Source: CAWGOF01 sp963824225 (lineage in GTDB: Bacteria > Acidobacteriota > Polarisedimenticolia > Polarisedimenticolales > Polarisedimenticolaceae). Taken from it: a stretch of DNA of 64,000 nt. Both the position numbers and the translations under genes were made by a program. The notes beneath the pieces are model-generated. The model saw nothing but the letters and a program-made list of their open reading frames with translations. It ran no database searches and was not told the origin of the DNA. Positions 1-9,862 of the stretch are shown here, in pieces. The stretch spans positions 2,418,001 through 2,482,000 of the forward strand of contig CAWGOF010000003.1 in the NCBI GenBank assembly GCA_963824225.1, read 5' to 3'. How positions within the stretch are numbered: position 1 is the stretch's first letter; every line of letters begins with the position of its first letter.

Positions 1-1
1 C

Positions 2-3000
2 GGACAGCTCGTGTACCTCGACCGGCTCGCGACGTCGAACAACGCGGGCCTCAACTGGCGGATCGAGGACACGTTCGGGCGACGCATGCTCGATACGACG
101 ACCGATCTGAACGACCAGGGGCCGTTCGCACTCATCGGTGGAGCCTACACCCTGACCGTCCTCGGCGAGATCTCGTCCGGTCAAGGGCAGACCGGGACGT
201 ACCAGTTCCAGATCGTGCCGGTCACCGACGGCGACAGCGCGATCGCGATCGGGCAGGTCGTGAGCGGAGCGATCGACCAGGCCGGGCAACAGGACCGGTT
301 CCATTTCACCGCGGCCGCGGGCCAGCGGATCTTCTTCGATCGCATCACGGCCCCGAACTCGGCCGGTCTCAACTGGCTCGTCGACGACGCGAACGGCGGA
401 TCGGTCGTGTCGCGCACGACGAACCTGGACGACACGGGCCCGATCGCCCTGATCGGCGGCGACTACACGCTGACCATTCTCGGCGAGATCAGCGCCGGAT
501 CGATCCAGACCGGGAGCTACGAGTTCCGCATCGTGAGCCTCACCGACGACGAGGCGTCGATCGCGATCGGCGGCACCGTCTCGGGCGAGGTCACCGTCGG
601 GCAAGAGGACCGGTACGCGTTCACGGCGGCGGCGGGCCAGCGGGTCGTGCTCGACCGTACCGCGGCTTCGAACAGCGCGGGGCTCAACTGGACGATCGAG
701 GATTCGTTCGGTCGCACGGTGCTGCCGCGCACGGGAAGCCTGGACGACACGGGTCCGATCCCCTTGATCGGTGGAGACTACGTTCTGACCGTCCTGGGCG
801 AGAGCTCGCTCGGCCAATCCCAGACCGGGACCTACACGTTTCGCATCGTCGACGTCAGCGACGATACGAGCGCGATCGCGCTCGCGGCCACGGCGAGCGG
901 GACGATCGACCTGGGCCAGGCCGACACCTACGCGTTCACCGCGCCCGCGGGACAGATCGTCACGCTCGTGCTCGTCTCGTCGTCGAACACGGCCGGCCTG
1001 AACTGGTCGCTCGAGGATTCCTACGGTCGAGCGATCCTTGCGCGCACGACGAGCCTGAGCACGCAGGGGCCGTTCACGCTCGTCGGCGGTTCGTACACGA
1101 TCGAGATCGTGGGCGAGGTCAGCCTCGGCGCGGCCCAGACCGGCAGCTACAGCTTCACGCTGCGCAACGACGGAACCGATACGAGCTACGTGCCGAGCGG
1201 AACGCCGATCGCGCTCGACCAGCTCGTCGACTCGACGATCGCGGTCGCCGGCTCGCCCGACCTGTACCGCATCCCGGCGACGGCGGGGCAGAACGTGTAC
1301 TTCGATCTCCAGCTCGGCGCGAGTACGCTGCGCTGGACGCTGTTCGACCCGGTGGGCCGCGTCGTGTTCGGCCCGGCGACGGCGAACTTCGCCCAGACCC
1401 AGAACCAGGGACCGTTCGTCCTGGCTGCGGGCGACTACACGCTGCGGATCGAGGACACGGCGAACGGCACACCGCCCTACCGGTTCCAGGCGTGGGCCGT
1501 CCAGGATGCCGCGTCGCCGATCGCCGTCGGGGACACCGTTTCCTCGGCGTTCGCCACCCCGGGAGCGGCCCACACGTTCTCCATCCCGGTGACGAGCGGG
1601 ACCGCGGTGTACTTCGACAACCTGCTCGCCGCTTCGGGCTCGGCGTGGTCGCTCGTGGACCCCGTGGGGCAGCCGGTGTTCTCGAACGTGTCGATGAGCG
1701 GCACGACCACCGGGGACGCCGGACCGTACACGCTCGCCGCCGGCACGTACCAGATCGTCATCGACCCGACGAACGACCTCGTCCCCGCGTACTCGTTCAC
1801 TCCGCTCGGGGTGACCGATACCTTGGAGACGATCGCCGTCGGCGACGTTGAGAGCGGCAGCTTGGCCACCCCCGGAGCCGTGAGCCGCTACTCGATCGCC
1901 ATCGGCCCGGGCCAGCGGATCTACGCCGACATCCAGGTCGGGGCGAGCGGGCTGTCCTGGTCGATGCTCGATCCTGTCGGCCAGCCGGTCTTCTCCGGCG
2001 TATCGGCGAACAGCACCATCAGCGGCGACCAGGGTCCCGTGACCTTGGCCGCAGGCTCGTACGCGATCGAGCTGCGCTCGACCCTCGGCGCCGCCTCCGC
2101 GTTCCAGTTCCGCGTGTGGGACGTGCAGGACGAGCAGCTCTCGGCGGCGCTCGGGGTCCAGGTCTCGGGGACCTTCGCGGATCCGGGAGCCGAGCACCGG
2201 TTCGACGTCACGATCGCCGCGAGCGGCGACGCGGCGTACTTCGACAACCAAGCCGGCGCGTCGAGCCTGGCTTGGGCCCTCGTCGATCCGGTCGGGCAAG
2301 CCGTGTTCTCCGGCGTATCGATGTCGAGCGCGACGAGCGCCGATCGCGGACCGTACACGCTCACCGCGGGCACGTACCGGCTGCGTCTGAGCGCGAGCGG
2401 CGGCGCGTTGCCGTCCTACGTGTTCACGCCGTGGAGCTCGACGCATCCGGTCGAGCCGCTGTCGTTCGGCACCCCGGTCGTGGGGGACATCCCGAGCGCC
2501 GGATCGACCCACGCCTACACGTTCACCGCACTCGAGGGCCAGAAGCTGCTGTTCGACCTGACCGCCGACACGGCCGGCCTGCGCTGGACGCTCGTCGATC
2601 CGGTCGGCGTGTCCACGGGCCTGATCGACAACGCGACGGCAAACGACGCGGACACGGAGGATCAGGGGCCGCTCGTCCTGGAAGCCGGAACCTACCGCCT
2701 CGTCCTCGATGGCGACGCCACGGCGACACCGCACTACGAGTTCATCGTCTACGACCTGGCCCACGACCTCGAGATCGCGGAGTTCACGCTGAGCCCGCCC
2801 GTCCTCGTGGACGGAGAGACCGGACGGTCGGTCTCGGCGAGCTGGACGCTCCGGAACAGCGGAGGGCTCGAGATTCCGGGCTCGTGGGTCGATCGGATCT
2901 ACCTCTCGGCCGATGCCACGTTCGGCAATGCCGACGATCTGCTCCTGGGACAGTTCCCCCAGGGCGGACCCCTCGTCTCCGGCGGGACGCTCCCGCGCAC

Positions 3001-6000
3001 CGAGACGCTGTCGATACCCGACACCCTCGCTCTGGGAAGCTACCTCCTGTTTCTCGTCGTCGACGCGGACGACGCGGTCGACGAGACGCTCAGCGAGGAC
3101 GACAACGTCGGCGACCGACCGCTCGTCGTCGCGGTCTCCGGCCTCGCCGAGCCCGGCCTGAAGACCGTCGAGACGTTCGGCTCGATCGCGTCCACCACGA
3201 GCCAGTTCGGCAACTCGGTCAAGAACCTCGATTTCCCGCTCGACGAGGTCGTGACCCTGGCCGACGTGCGGTTCGTCGCCGGCGACGCGTTCCGCTGGGA
3301 GTTCACCGGCAGCTCGACGCCGGCGACGCTCTCGCTGTGGCTGATGAACGGAACGACCGAGGTCGTCCGCGTCGGTGCAAACCGCTTCTCGGGGGGGATC
3401 ACGGTCCCGACCGAGGTCGTCGCGCGCCTGGGCCGGGACCTGACGCCGGCCGAGATCGCCACCCTGCCGAGCACGGTCGTCGACGGCATCCGGTTCAAGA
3501 TCGAGACGTCGGCGGGCGGCGGAACGAACACGTCGCGGCTCCTGTCGACGCACGCGGACGGCAAGCTCCGGCTCCAGCTCGTGACCTGCGAGTTCGCACC
3601 GTGCGGCCCGCACCGCAAGGACGAGTTCTTCGACCTCGCGGGCATCGACTGGAGCTTCAGCGCCGGCTCCCCCACTCCATGGCAGGAGTACGACCTGAGC
3701 CGTCCCGTGCCGGTGCACGGGTTGCGGTTCGCCTTCGCCGCACCGTGGGTCTGGACGTGGAGCATCTTCGACGGCGGACCGCCCCAGGCGAGCGTCGAGG
3801 TGCAGCTCATCCTGAACGACGGCTCGAGCCTGACGCTCGACGACTGGGTCTCGCCATCGATCGGCAGCGGGCCGCCCGAGCAGCTGATCCCCTCGGGCCA
3901 TTCGCTCATGCTCGACGAGGAGACCCACCAGGCCCTCGACGGCCTGTGGATCCTCGGATTCCGCTGGCGGCTCCATGCGTGCTGCACGCTCGGGTTCTCC
4001 GTCCATCCGGGATGTCCGGCGGCGCTGAGCTTCTGCGCCTCGAACCCGTCGCCGTTGCGGCTCTACTTCCTCTACGACTTCGGCGAGTGTCGCGGCGAGC
4101 CTGCGATCGCCGCCGTGGACTTGACTCCCGCGAGCGGCAGCGCGTTCCCCGCACCGTCGCGCGTCGTGATCAGCGGGACCGTCTCCGTTCCGGACTCGAC
4201 CGTCCCGATCGCAGCGGTGCTGATCGACGGCGAGCCCGTGGACAGCCTCGACGCGGCGGGCCGGTTCTTCAAGGTCGTCAACGTTGCGCTCGGGGACAAC
4301 CCGTACCAGATCGAGGTGATTCAGCCCGGCTGCGGCCAGGCCACGACCGAGCTGCACCTGACGGGAGTCGAGCCCGGGGAAGCGTCGTTCGTCAATCTGA
4401 CCGACGTGTCGAACCTGATCACGGCGACCTATCGCAACACCACCTTCCATCGCAGCGCCGACCTGCTCGTGATGGACGTGATCGCTTGCAACGGCGGAGA
4501 TACGCCGGTTCTCGGACCGCTCCAGATGGTGTTCACGCGCATCATCGATCCGGCGGTGACCGTCGCCCGGCCGGAGGGGCTGACGGCCGACGGCAAGCCG
4601 TTCGTGCTCGTCTCGGACTTCGGCGGCCCGGAGCGGCTCGATCCCGGCGCGTGCGCAGCGCCGAAGAAGCTCGCGTTCTACAACCCGGCGCAGGCGCGCG
4701 TCGACTTCGACGTGCAGTGGAGGGCGCCGCTCGACGGCGCACCGTACTTCACGACCGCGCCCCGGACGCGCGCCGACGTGGGCCAGCCCTACGCCTACGA
4801 CGCTGCGGCGGAGGACCCGGACGGCGACACGCTGACCTACGCGCTCGTGCAAGGGCCGGCCGGGATGACGGTCGAGTCCGCGACGGGACTCGTCGGCTGG
4901 ACGCCGTCACCGTCCGACCGCGGGAGCCACACGGTCGTGATTCGTGCCGCGGACGGCCTGGGTGGCAGCGCCACCCAGCGCTACGCGCTCGACGTCGGCG
5001 ACGGATCGTCGAACTCGCCGCCGTATTTCACATCGGCACCGCCGACGCGCGCGGCCGTGGGCGCGCGATACACGTACCAGGCTCTCGCCGTCGACGCGGA
5101 CGGCGACGGGCTGACCTTCTCCCTCGATGCATCCCCGCCGGGTGCCGCTGTCGATCCGGGCACGGGGCTCCTGACGTGGGACTTCGCTCTGCCGGGCAAC
5201 CACGTGGTCGAGCTCCAGGTCGACGACGGGAACGGAGGCAGCGCGTCCCAGCGGTTCGTGCTCAGCGTCGGGAGCCCGGCGGCAAACCCGACGATCCCGC
5301 AGCTCTACGGCAGTCCGGGTTCTCTCGCCACCGTGGGCGACCTCTACATCTATCAGCCCGTCGTCGACAATCCCGACGCGGGAGAGACCGTCGAGTTCGA
5401 CCTGCCCACGGCGCCGCCGGGGATGACGGTCGATCCGGTGTCCGGTCGCGTGAGCTGGACGCCGATGGTGGGACAGGTTGGGAGCCACGACGTCGAGCTC
5501 ACCGTGGACGACGGCAACGGTGGAACCGCGAGCCAGGCGTGGGCGATCGAGGTCTCGACCACCCTTCCCAATCGGCCGCCGTACGTCGATTCGGTCCCCG
5601 ACCTGTTCGCGGTTGTCGGGCTCCCGTACAGCTACGCCGTCCATGCGACCGATCCCGAGGGCGGGCAGGTCACGTACACGCTGGTCGTGCCGTCCCCGGG
5701 CATGACGATCGACCCGACGACGGGGCTCCTGACCTGGACGCCGCAGGCGACGGGCTCGATCACCGTCGCGATCCGCGCCGCGGACTCGCTCGGCGATCAC
5801 GGGGCGCAGGTCTACACGCTCGACGTGATTCCGCCGAACGTCGCGCCGACGATCGACTCGCCCGCGCCGACCGCGCACGCGAAGGTCGGCGGCGTCTGGC
5901 AACACGACGTGCAGGCCTCGGATCCCGAGGGGCAAGAGCTGATCTACCGCTTGCAGCAGGCGCCGCCGGGGATGACGATCCACGGTCAGACCGGCCTGAT

Positions 6001-9000
6001 CTCGTGGCGCCCGCACCAGGCCCAGGTCGCCAACCACCCCGTCACGGTCGTGGTCCAGGACCCGTACTTCGCCTCGGACTCGCAGTCGTTCGTCGTGACC
6101 GTCGACGCCGACACGGTCTCGCCCGTGGTCCGGCTGCGGCTCTCGGCGCCGCAGGTGGCGATCGGCCAGCAGGCGCAGGCATGCGTCGAGGCGACCGACG
6201 ACGTGGGACTCGTGAGCCGCACGCTCCTCGTCGATGGCGCGCCCGTCGCGCTCGATCTCCTCGGGTGCTTCATCCTGAGCTACGAAGATCCGCGGACGGT
6301 CGCCCTGCGGGCCGAGGCGGCGGACGCGGGGGGCAACCTGAGCTTCGACGAGGAGGCGCTCCTCGTCGTCGATCCGAGCGCGGGCACGAAGCCCGAGGTC
6401 GAGGCGAGCTCCCTCGTTCCACCTCCGGAGTCGGTGATCACGACCCCGACCCAGATCCGGGCGACGATCACCGACGACACGCCGCAGTTCCTGACGTGGG
6501 TCGTGCAGATCGCGCGTGCGGGAACCGAGGAGTTCACCACGATCGGGTCAGGAAGCGGCGCGGTGTCGAACGCCGTCGTGGCCACGCTCGATCCGACCCT
6601 GCTGCCGAACGACCTGTACCGCGTGCGGATCATCGGGAACGACGCGCTCCAGACCGGCGGCGTCGAGTTCCGCTACAGCATCGCCGGGGAGCTCAAGCTC
6701 GGCAACTTCCGCATGACGTTCACCGATCTGACGATCCCGGTTGCCGGGATCCCGATCGTCGTGACGCGCCTCTACGACAGCCTGGACGCCCCGGGCGGCG
6801 ACTTCGGGCCGGGTTGGCGCCTGGCGCTGCCGGGCAAGGTCGCGGACGGCGAGGCGGAAGCCGCGGCGGGCGACCCGCTGGGCTTCCTGCTCGACACGCC
6901 GTTCACGGCGAACACGCGCGTGTACGTGACGCGGCCCGACGGTCGGCGTGTGGGCTTCACGTTCGCCCCGACCGTCGCCGGCGGTTTCACCCCGTTCCAG
7001 TTCGTTTCGGCGTTCGCGCCCGACGCGGGCGTGACCGACACGCTCGAGGCGATCAGCCCCACGGGCGCCACACGCCTGTGGGCCCTCGGCGGTCGGTTCT
7101 ACGAGTTCGTCATCCCGTACAACCCACGGACCTACGTCCTGACGACGAAGGAAGGGTTGAAGTACACGATCGACGAGTTCGATGGGCTCGAACGCATCGA
7201 AGATCTCAACGGTAACACCATCACGGTCACGCCCCAGGGCCTCGTCAGCTCGACCGGTGTGACCCTGACGTTCGAGCGCGACGCCGCGGGGCGGATCCGC
7301 CGGATCGTCGAGCCCGACGATGTGTCGGACCCCGACCCGCCGGGCGAGCTGGAGTACGTCTACGACGCGCTGGGTCGGCTCGCCGGCTTCCGCGACCAGC
7401 TCGATCACCTGACCGAGTACTTCTACGAGGAGCCGAGCCACCCGCACTACCTCACCCGGATCGAGGATCCGCTCGACACGCCGACGGTGCGCAGCGTGTT
7501 CGATGGCGCGGGCCGACTCGTGGCCCAGTGCGGTGCGCAGGGCGACATCGTCACGCTCGACGGGTGCACCCAGTTCGCCCACGACCCGCTCGCCGGCATC
7601 CAGACGATCGTCAACGGTCGAGGCTTCCGCACCAACCTGCTGCTCGACGACCGGGGGAACGTGCGGTTCGAGCGCGCGTACCTCGATGTCCCGCCGAACC
7701 TGGCGAGCTACGTCGAGACGGAACGCGTCTACGACGCGAACGACAACGAGATCGCGGTGACCGATCCCGACGGCAACACCTGGACGTACACGTACGACGA
7801 GCGCGGGAACCGCACGAGCCGCACCGATCCGAGCGGCGCGCGGACCTGGCGTACGACCTACAACGACTGCAACGAGGTCGAGACCGACGTCGATCCCGCG
7901 GGCAACGTGACGGCCTACGAATACGACGAGAGCTGCAACCTGCGGTTCATCCGGGATGCGCTCGGCGGCGTGTCCGAGGTCCGGTACAACGCTCGGGGCC
8001 AGGTCGGCGAGTTCGTCGACCCCGAGGGGAACGGTTGGCTGTTCGACTACGACGCCGCTGGCTTTGCCGCGGCTGTCACGGATCCGCTCGGGCGGACGGA
8101 GACGCTGCACAAGAACGCGAACGGCGAGGTCGAGTGGCAGATCGATCGGAACGGCCGGCGCATCGATCTCGAATACGACGCCGCGCACCGGCCGGTCGAG
8201 GAACGGTGGGACGATGGGCGTGTAATCACGTACTCCTACAATCCGGCGGGACACCTCGAGAGCGCCGTGACCCAGGACAGCGCGCTGAGCATCACGTACT
8301 GGAACACAGGGCTGGTGAAGGATGTCCAGACGACGTCACCCGGCGCGCCGAGCGTGACCGTGAGCTACGGCACGTTCGACGCGAGCTCGGTCCTGCAGCC
8401 GGGCTACGATGCGAACGGGAACGTTACGGCGGTGACCGACTCGCTCGGCGGGGAGACGCGGTACGAGTACGACGCGTTCGACCGGCTCGTGCGGGTCGAG
8501 CAGCCGCCGGTGCCGGGAATCGAGCCCAAGCGGGTCGATCTGGGCCACGACGGCGCGGGCCTCCTGCGTACGATCGAGCGCTTCGCCGACCTCGGGGCGA
8601 CGCAGGGTGTGGCCACGAGCGCCCAGGACTACGAGTGCGGCGGATGTCCGCTCCGGCTGTCGAGCATCCATCACCGTAGGTCGACCGATGGCGCCGTGCT
8701 CCACGATCTGGACCTCGTGCGCGACGCCGCGGGGAACCTCATCCAGACGACCGATGCCGACGGCCTCCACACGTATGCGTACGATGGCCTGCGCCGCCTG
8801 CTCGCGGCGAACCATCCGCCGGGGGGTGCGCCGGACGAGACCTACGCCTACGACTCGGCGGGAAACCGCGTCCAGAGCCACCACAGCACGGCCTACACGT
8901 ACAGCTACATGCTCGGCCTGGGCGGAAACCAGCTGCGGCAGGACGATCGGTTCGACTACGAGTACGACAACAACGGAAACCTGACGCTCAGGACCGACCG

Positions 9001-9811
9001 GTCGTCGGGCGCCTACACGACGTACGCCTACGACCACCGCGACCGGCTGCTCGAGGCCCGGCAGTTCGCCGCCGGTGGGACGCCCGCCGGGACCGTGACC
9101 TACCGGTACGACGGCGCGGGACGGCGCATCCGCATCGAGCGCAACGGCGTCGTCTTGCATGTGGCCTACGACGGACGCAACCCGATCCTCGAGCTGGACG
9201 CGACGGGGACGCAGGGGGTGCGGCGCCTGTACAGTCGCCAGCTCGACGGGATCCTCGCCGACGAGGTCGCCGGCCAGACCCGGTGGTTCCTGAACGGGCC
9301 GCTCGGCACCGTACGCGACCTGATCGCCGACGATGCGAGCGCGCTCAACCACTACACGTACGAGTCGTTCGGCCGCCTGGTATCCGAGACGCAGCCCGGC
9401 CATGCGAACGGGCTGCTGTTCACCGGCCGCGAGTTCGATCCGGTGTCCGGCCTGGGTCACTACCGTGCGCGCGAGTACGACCCGGCGACCGGGCGATTCA
9501 TCCAGGAGGACTCGCGGATCCCGTTCCGCTACGAGTACGCGGAGTGCAACCCCAACTCGTTCCTCGATCCCACGGGAGAGTCGGCGATCCTCGAGTACGC
9601 GATGTTCGCGTGCGACATCATCGAGGCCGCCGATTTCGCGAACTCGATCGGCCAGACGGTCAATCCCGTGTTCCGCGCCGTGGCCGATGTGCTCAACGGC
9701 ATTCCGATCGATGCCGAGGCGGTGCAGCGGCAGTTCCTCGAGGGTCTGCTCGACGTCATCTGGGGCGTGATCCCGCCGTGCGGGCTGCCCGTGCCGCCAC
9801 CGGGCCCGTGA
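2..9811 (+). CDS. Giant secreted PPC/CARDB/Ig/RHS-repeat protein, 5' truncated by window edge
   Basis: The reading frame is open to the left edge, so the N-terminus and any signal peptide lie outside the window. From the visible start there are about nine tandem ~95-residue beta domains resembling the bacterial pre-peptidase C-terminal (PPC) fold, with recurring GLNW or LxW, GPxxLxGGxY and QTGxYxF motifs (first one partial). A CARDB-like domain follows (nt ~2760-3130), then an unassigned Cys-containing region, five putative-Ig/cadherin-like domains with APPGMT and GxxxWTP motifs (nt ~4739-6105), and an RHS segment starting near nt 6687 with dense YD repeats. The RHS core signature (GREFDPVSGLGHYRAREYD) is at nt ~9418. 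After the NPNSFLDPTG boundary only about 80 residues remain, with no toxin fold I recognise. RHS barrels are known to enclose C-terminal effectors. The role here, in surface display, adhesion or contact-dependent competition, is inferred. Confidence 0.9.
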   Translation, partial: GQLVYLDRLATSNNAGLNWRIEDTFGRRMLDTTTDLNDQGPFALIGGAYTLTVLGEISSGQGQTGTYQFQIVPVTDGDSAIAIGQVVSGAIDQAGQQDRFHFTAAAGQRIFFDRITAPNSAGLNWLVDDANGGSVVSRTTNLDDTGPIALIGGDYTLTILGEISAGSIQTGSYEFRIVSLTDDEASIAIGGTVSGEVTVGQEDRYAFTAAAGQRVVLDRTAASNSAGLNWTIEDSFGRTVLPRTGSLDDTGPIPLIGGDYVLTVLGESSLGQSQTGTYTFRIVDVSDDTSAIALAATASGTIDLGQADTYAFTAPAGQIVTLVLVSSSNTAGLNWSLEDSYGRAILARTTSLSTQGPFTLVGGSYTIEIVGEVSLGAAQTGSYSFTLRNDGTDTSYVPSGTPIALDQLVDSTIAVAGSPDLYRIPATAGQNVYFDLQLGASTLRWTLFDPVGRVVFGPATANFAQTQNQGPFVLAAGDYTLRIEDTANGTPPYRFQAWAVQDAASPIAVGDTVSSAFATPGAAHTFSIPVTSGTAVYFDNLLAASGSAWSLVDPVGQPVFSNVSMSGTTTGDAGPYTLAAGTYQIVIDPTNDLVPAYSFTPLGVTDTLETIAVGDVESGSLATPGAVSRYSIAIGPGQRIYADIQVGASGLSWSMLDPVGQPVFSGVSANSTISGDQGPVTLAAGSYAIELRSTLGAASAFQFRVWDVQDEQLSAALGVQVSGTFADPGAEHRFDVTIAASGDAAYFDNQAGASSLAWALVDPVGQAVFSGVSMSSATSADRGPYTLTAGTYRLRLSASGGALPSYVFTPWSSTHPVEPLSFGTPVVGDIPSAGSTHAYTFTALEGQKLLFDLTADTAGLRWTLVDPVGVSTGLIDNATANDADTEDQGPLVLEAGTYRLVLDGDATATPHYEFIVYDLAHDLEIAEFTLSPPVLVDGETGRSVSASWTLRNSGGLEIPGSWVDRIYLSADATFGNADDLLLGQFPQGGPLVSGGTLPRTETLSIPDTLALGSYLLFLVVDADDAVDETLSEDDNVGDRPLVVAVSGLAEPGLKTVETFGSIASTTSQFGNSVKNLDFPLDEVVTLADVRFVAGDAFRWEFTGSSTPATLSLWLMNGTTEVVRVGANRFSGGITVPTEVVARLGRDLTPAEIATLPSTVVDGIRFKIETSAGGGTNTSRLLSTHADGKLRLQLVTCEFAPCGPHRKDEFFDLAGIDWSFSAGSPTPWQEYDLSRPVPVHGLRFAFAAPWVWTWSIFDGGPPQASVEVQLILNDGSSLTLDDWVSPSIGSGPPEQLIPSGHSLMLDEETHQALDGLWILGFRWRLHACCTLGFSVHPGCPAALSFCASNPSPLRLYFLYDFGECRGEPAIAAVDLTPASGSAFPAPSRVVISGTVSVPDSTVPIAAVLIDGEPVDSLDAAGRFFKVVNVALGDNPYQIEVIQPGCGQATTELHLTGVEPGEASFVNLTDVSNLITATYRNTTFHRSADLLVMDVIACNGGDTPVLGPLQMVFTRIIDPAVTVARPEGLTADGKPFVLVSDFGGPERLDPGACAAPKKLAFYNPAQARVDFDVQWRAPLDGAPYFTTAPRTRADVGQPYAYDAAAEDPDGDTLTYALVQGPAGMTVESATGLVGWTPSPSDRGSHTVVIRAADGLGGSATQRYALDVGDGSSNSPPYFTSAPPTRAAVGARYTYQALAVDADGDGLTFSLDASPPGAAVDPGTGLLTWDFALPGNHVVELQVDDGNGGSASQRFVLSVGSPAANPTIPQLYGSPGSLATVGDLYIYQPVVDNPDAGETVEFDLPTAPPGMTVDPVSGRVSWTPMVGQVGSHDVELTVDDGNGGTASQAWAIEVSTTLPNRPPYVDSVPDLFAVVGLPYSYAVHATDPEGGQVTYTLVVPSPGMTIDPTTGLLTWTPQATGSITVAIRAADSLGDHGAQVYTLDVIPPNVAPTIDSPAPTAHAKVGGVWQHDVQASDPEGQELIYRLQQAPPGMTIHGQTGLISWRPHQAQVANHPVTVVVQDPYFASDSQSFVVTVDADTVSPVVRLRLSAPQVAIGQQAQACVEATDDVGLVSRTLLVDGAPVALDLLGCFILSYEDPRTVALRAEAADAGGNLSFDEEALLVVDPSAGTKPEVEASSLVPPPESVITTPTQIRATITDDTPQFLTWVVQIARAGTEEFTTIGSGSGAVSNAVVATLDPTLLPNDLYRVRIIGNDALQTGGVEFRYSIAGELKLGNFRMTFTDLTIPVAGIPIVVTRLYDSLDAPGGDFGPGWRLALPGKVADGEAEAAAGDPLGFLLDTPFTANTRVYVTRPDGRRVGFTFAPTVAGGFTPFQFVSAFAPDAGVTDTLEAISPTGATRLWALGGRFYEFVIPYNPRTYVLTTKEGLKYTIDEFDGLERIEDLNGNTITVTPQGLVSSTGVTLTFERDAAGRIRRIVEPDDVSDPDPPGELEYVYDALGRLAGFRDQLDHLTEYFYEEPSHPHYLTRIEDPLDTPTVRSVFDGAGRLVAQCGAQGDIVTLDGCTQFAHDPLAGIQTIVNGRGFRTNLLLDDRGNVRFERAYLDVPPNLASYVETERVYDANDNEIAVTDPDGNTWTYTYDERGNRTSRTDPSGARTWRTTYNDCNEVETDVDPAGNVTAYEYDESCNLRFIRDALGGVSEVRYNARGQVGEFVDPEGNGWLFDYDAAGFAAAVTDPLGRTETLHKNANGEVEWQIDRNGRRIDLEYDAAHRPVEERWDDGRVITYSYNPAGHLESAVTQDSALSITYWNTGLVKDVQTTSPGAPSVTVSYGTFDASSVLQPGYDANGNVTAVTDSLGGETRYEYDAFDRLVRVEQPPVPGIEPKRVDLGHDGAGLLRTIERFADLGATQGVATSAQDYECGGCPLRLSSIHHRRSTDGAVLHDLDLVRDAAGNLIQTTDADGLHTYAYDGLRRLLAANHPPGGAPDETYAYDSAGNRVQSHHSTAYTYSYMLGLGGNQLRQDDRFDYEYDNNGNLTLRTDRSSGAYTTYAYDHRDRLLEARQFAAGGTPAGTVTYRYDGAGRRIRIERNGVVLHVAYDGRNPILELDATGTQGVRRLYSRQLDGILADEVAGQTRWFLNGPLGTVRDLIADDASALNHYTYESFGRLVSETQPGHANGLLFTGREFDPVSGLGHYRAREYDPATGRFIQEDSRIPFRYEYAECNPNSFLDPTGESAILEYAMFACDIIEAADFANSIGQTVNPVFRAVADVLNGIPIDAEAVQRQFLEGLLDVIWGVIPPCGLPVPPPGP

Positions 9812-9862
9812 TCGGAACGGGTCGACGCCAACGGGCCTCGGTCGGTCCCGAGTATTGCGGCG

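Noticed and set aside
2116..7215. Very long second open frame (~1700 codons) inside the RHS gene
   Set aside because: It is Arg-rich and low in hydrophobic residues, typical of a shifted frame in GC-rich coding DNA, while the other frame shows clear domain repeats.
9720..9811. Toxin domain in the RHS tip
   Set aside because: The last ~80 residues are a hydrophobic/acidic stretch ending in a Pro-rich tail with no nuclease, ADP-ribosyl or deaminase motif.
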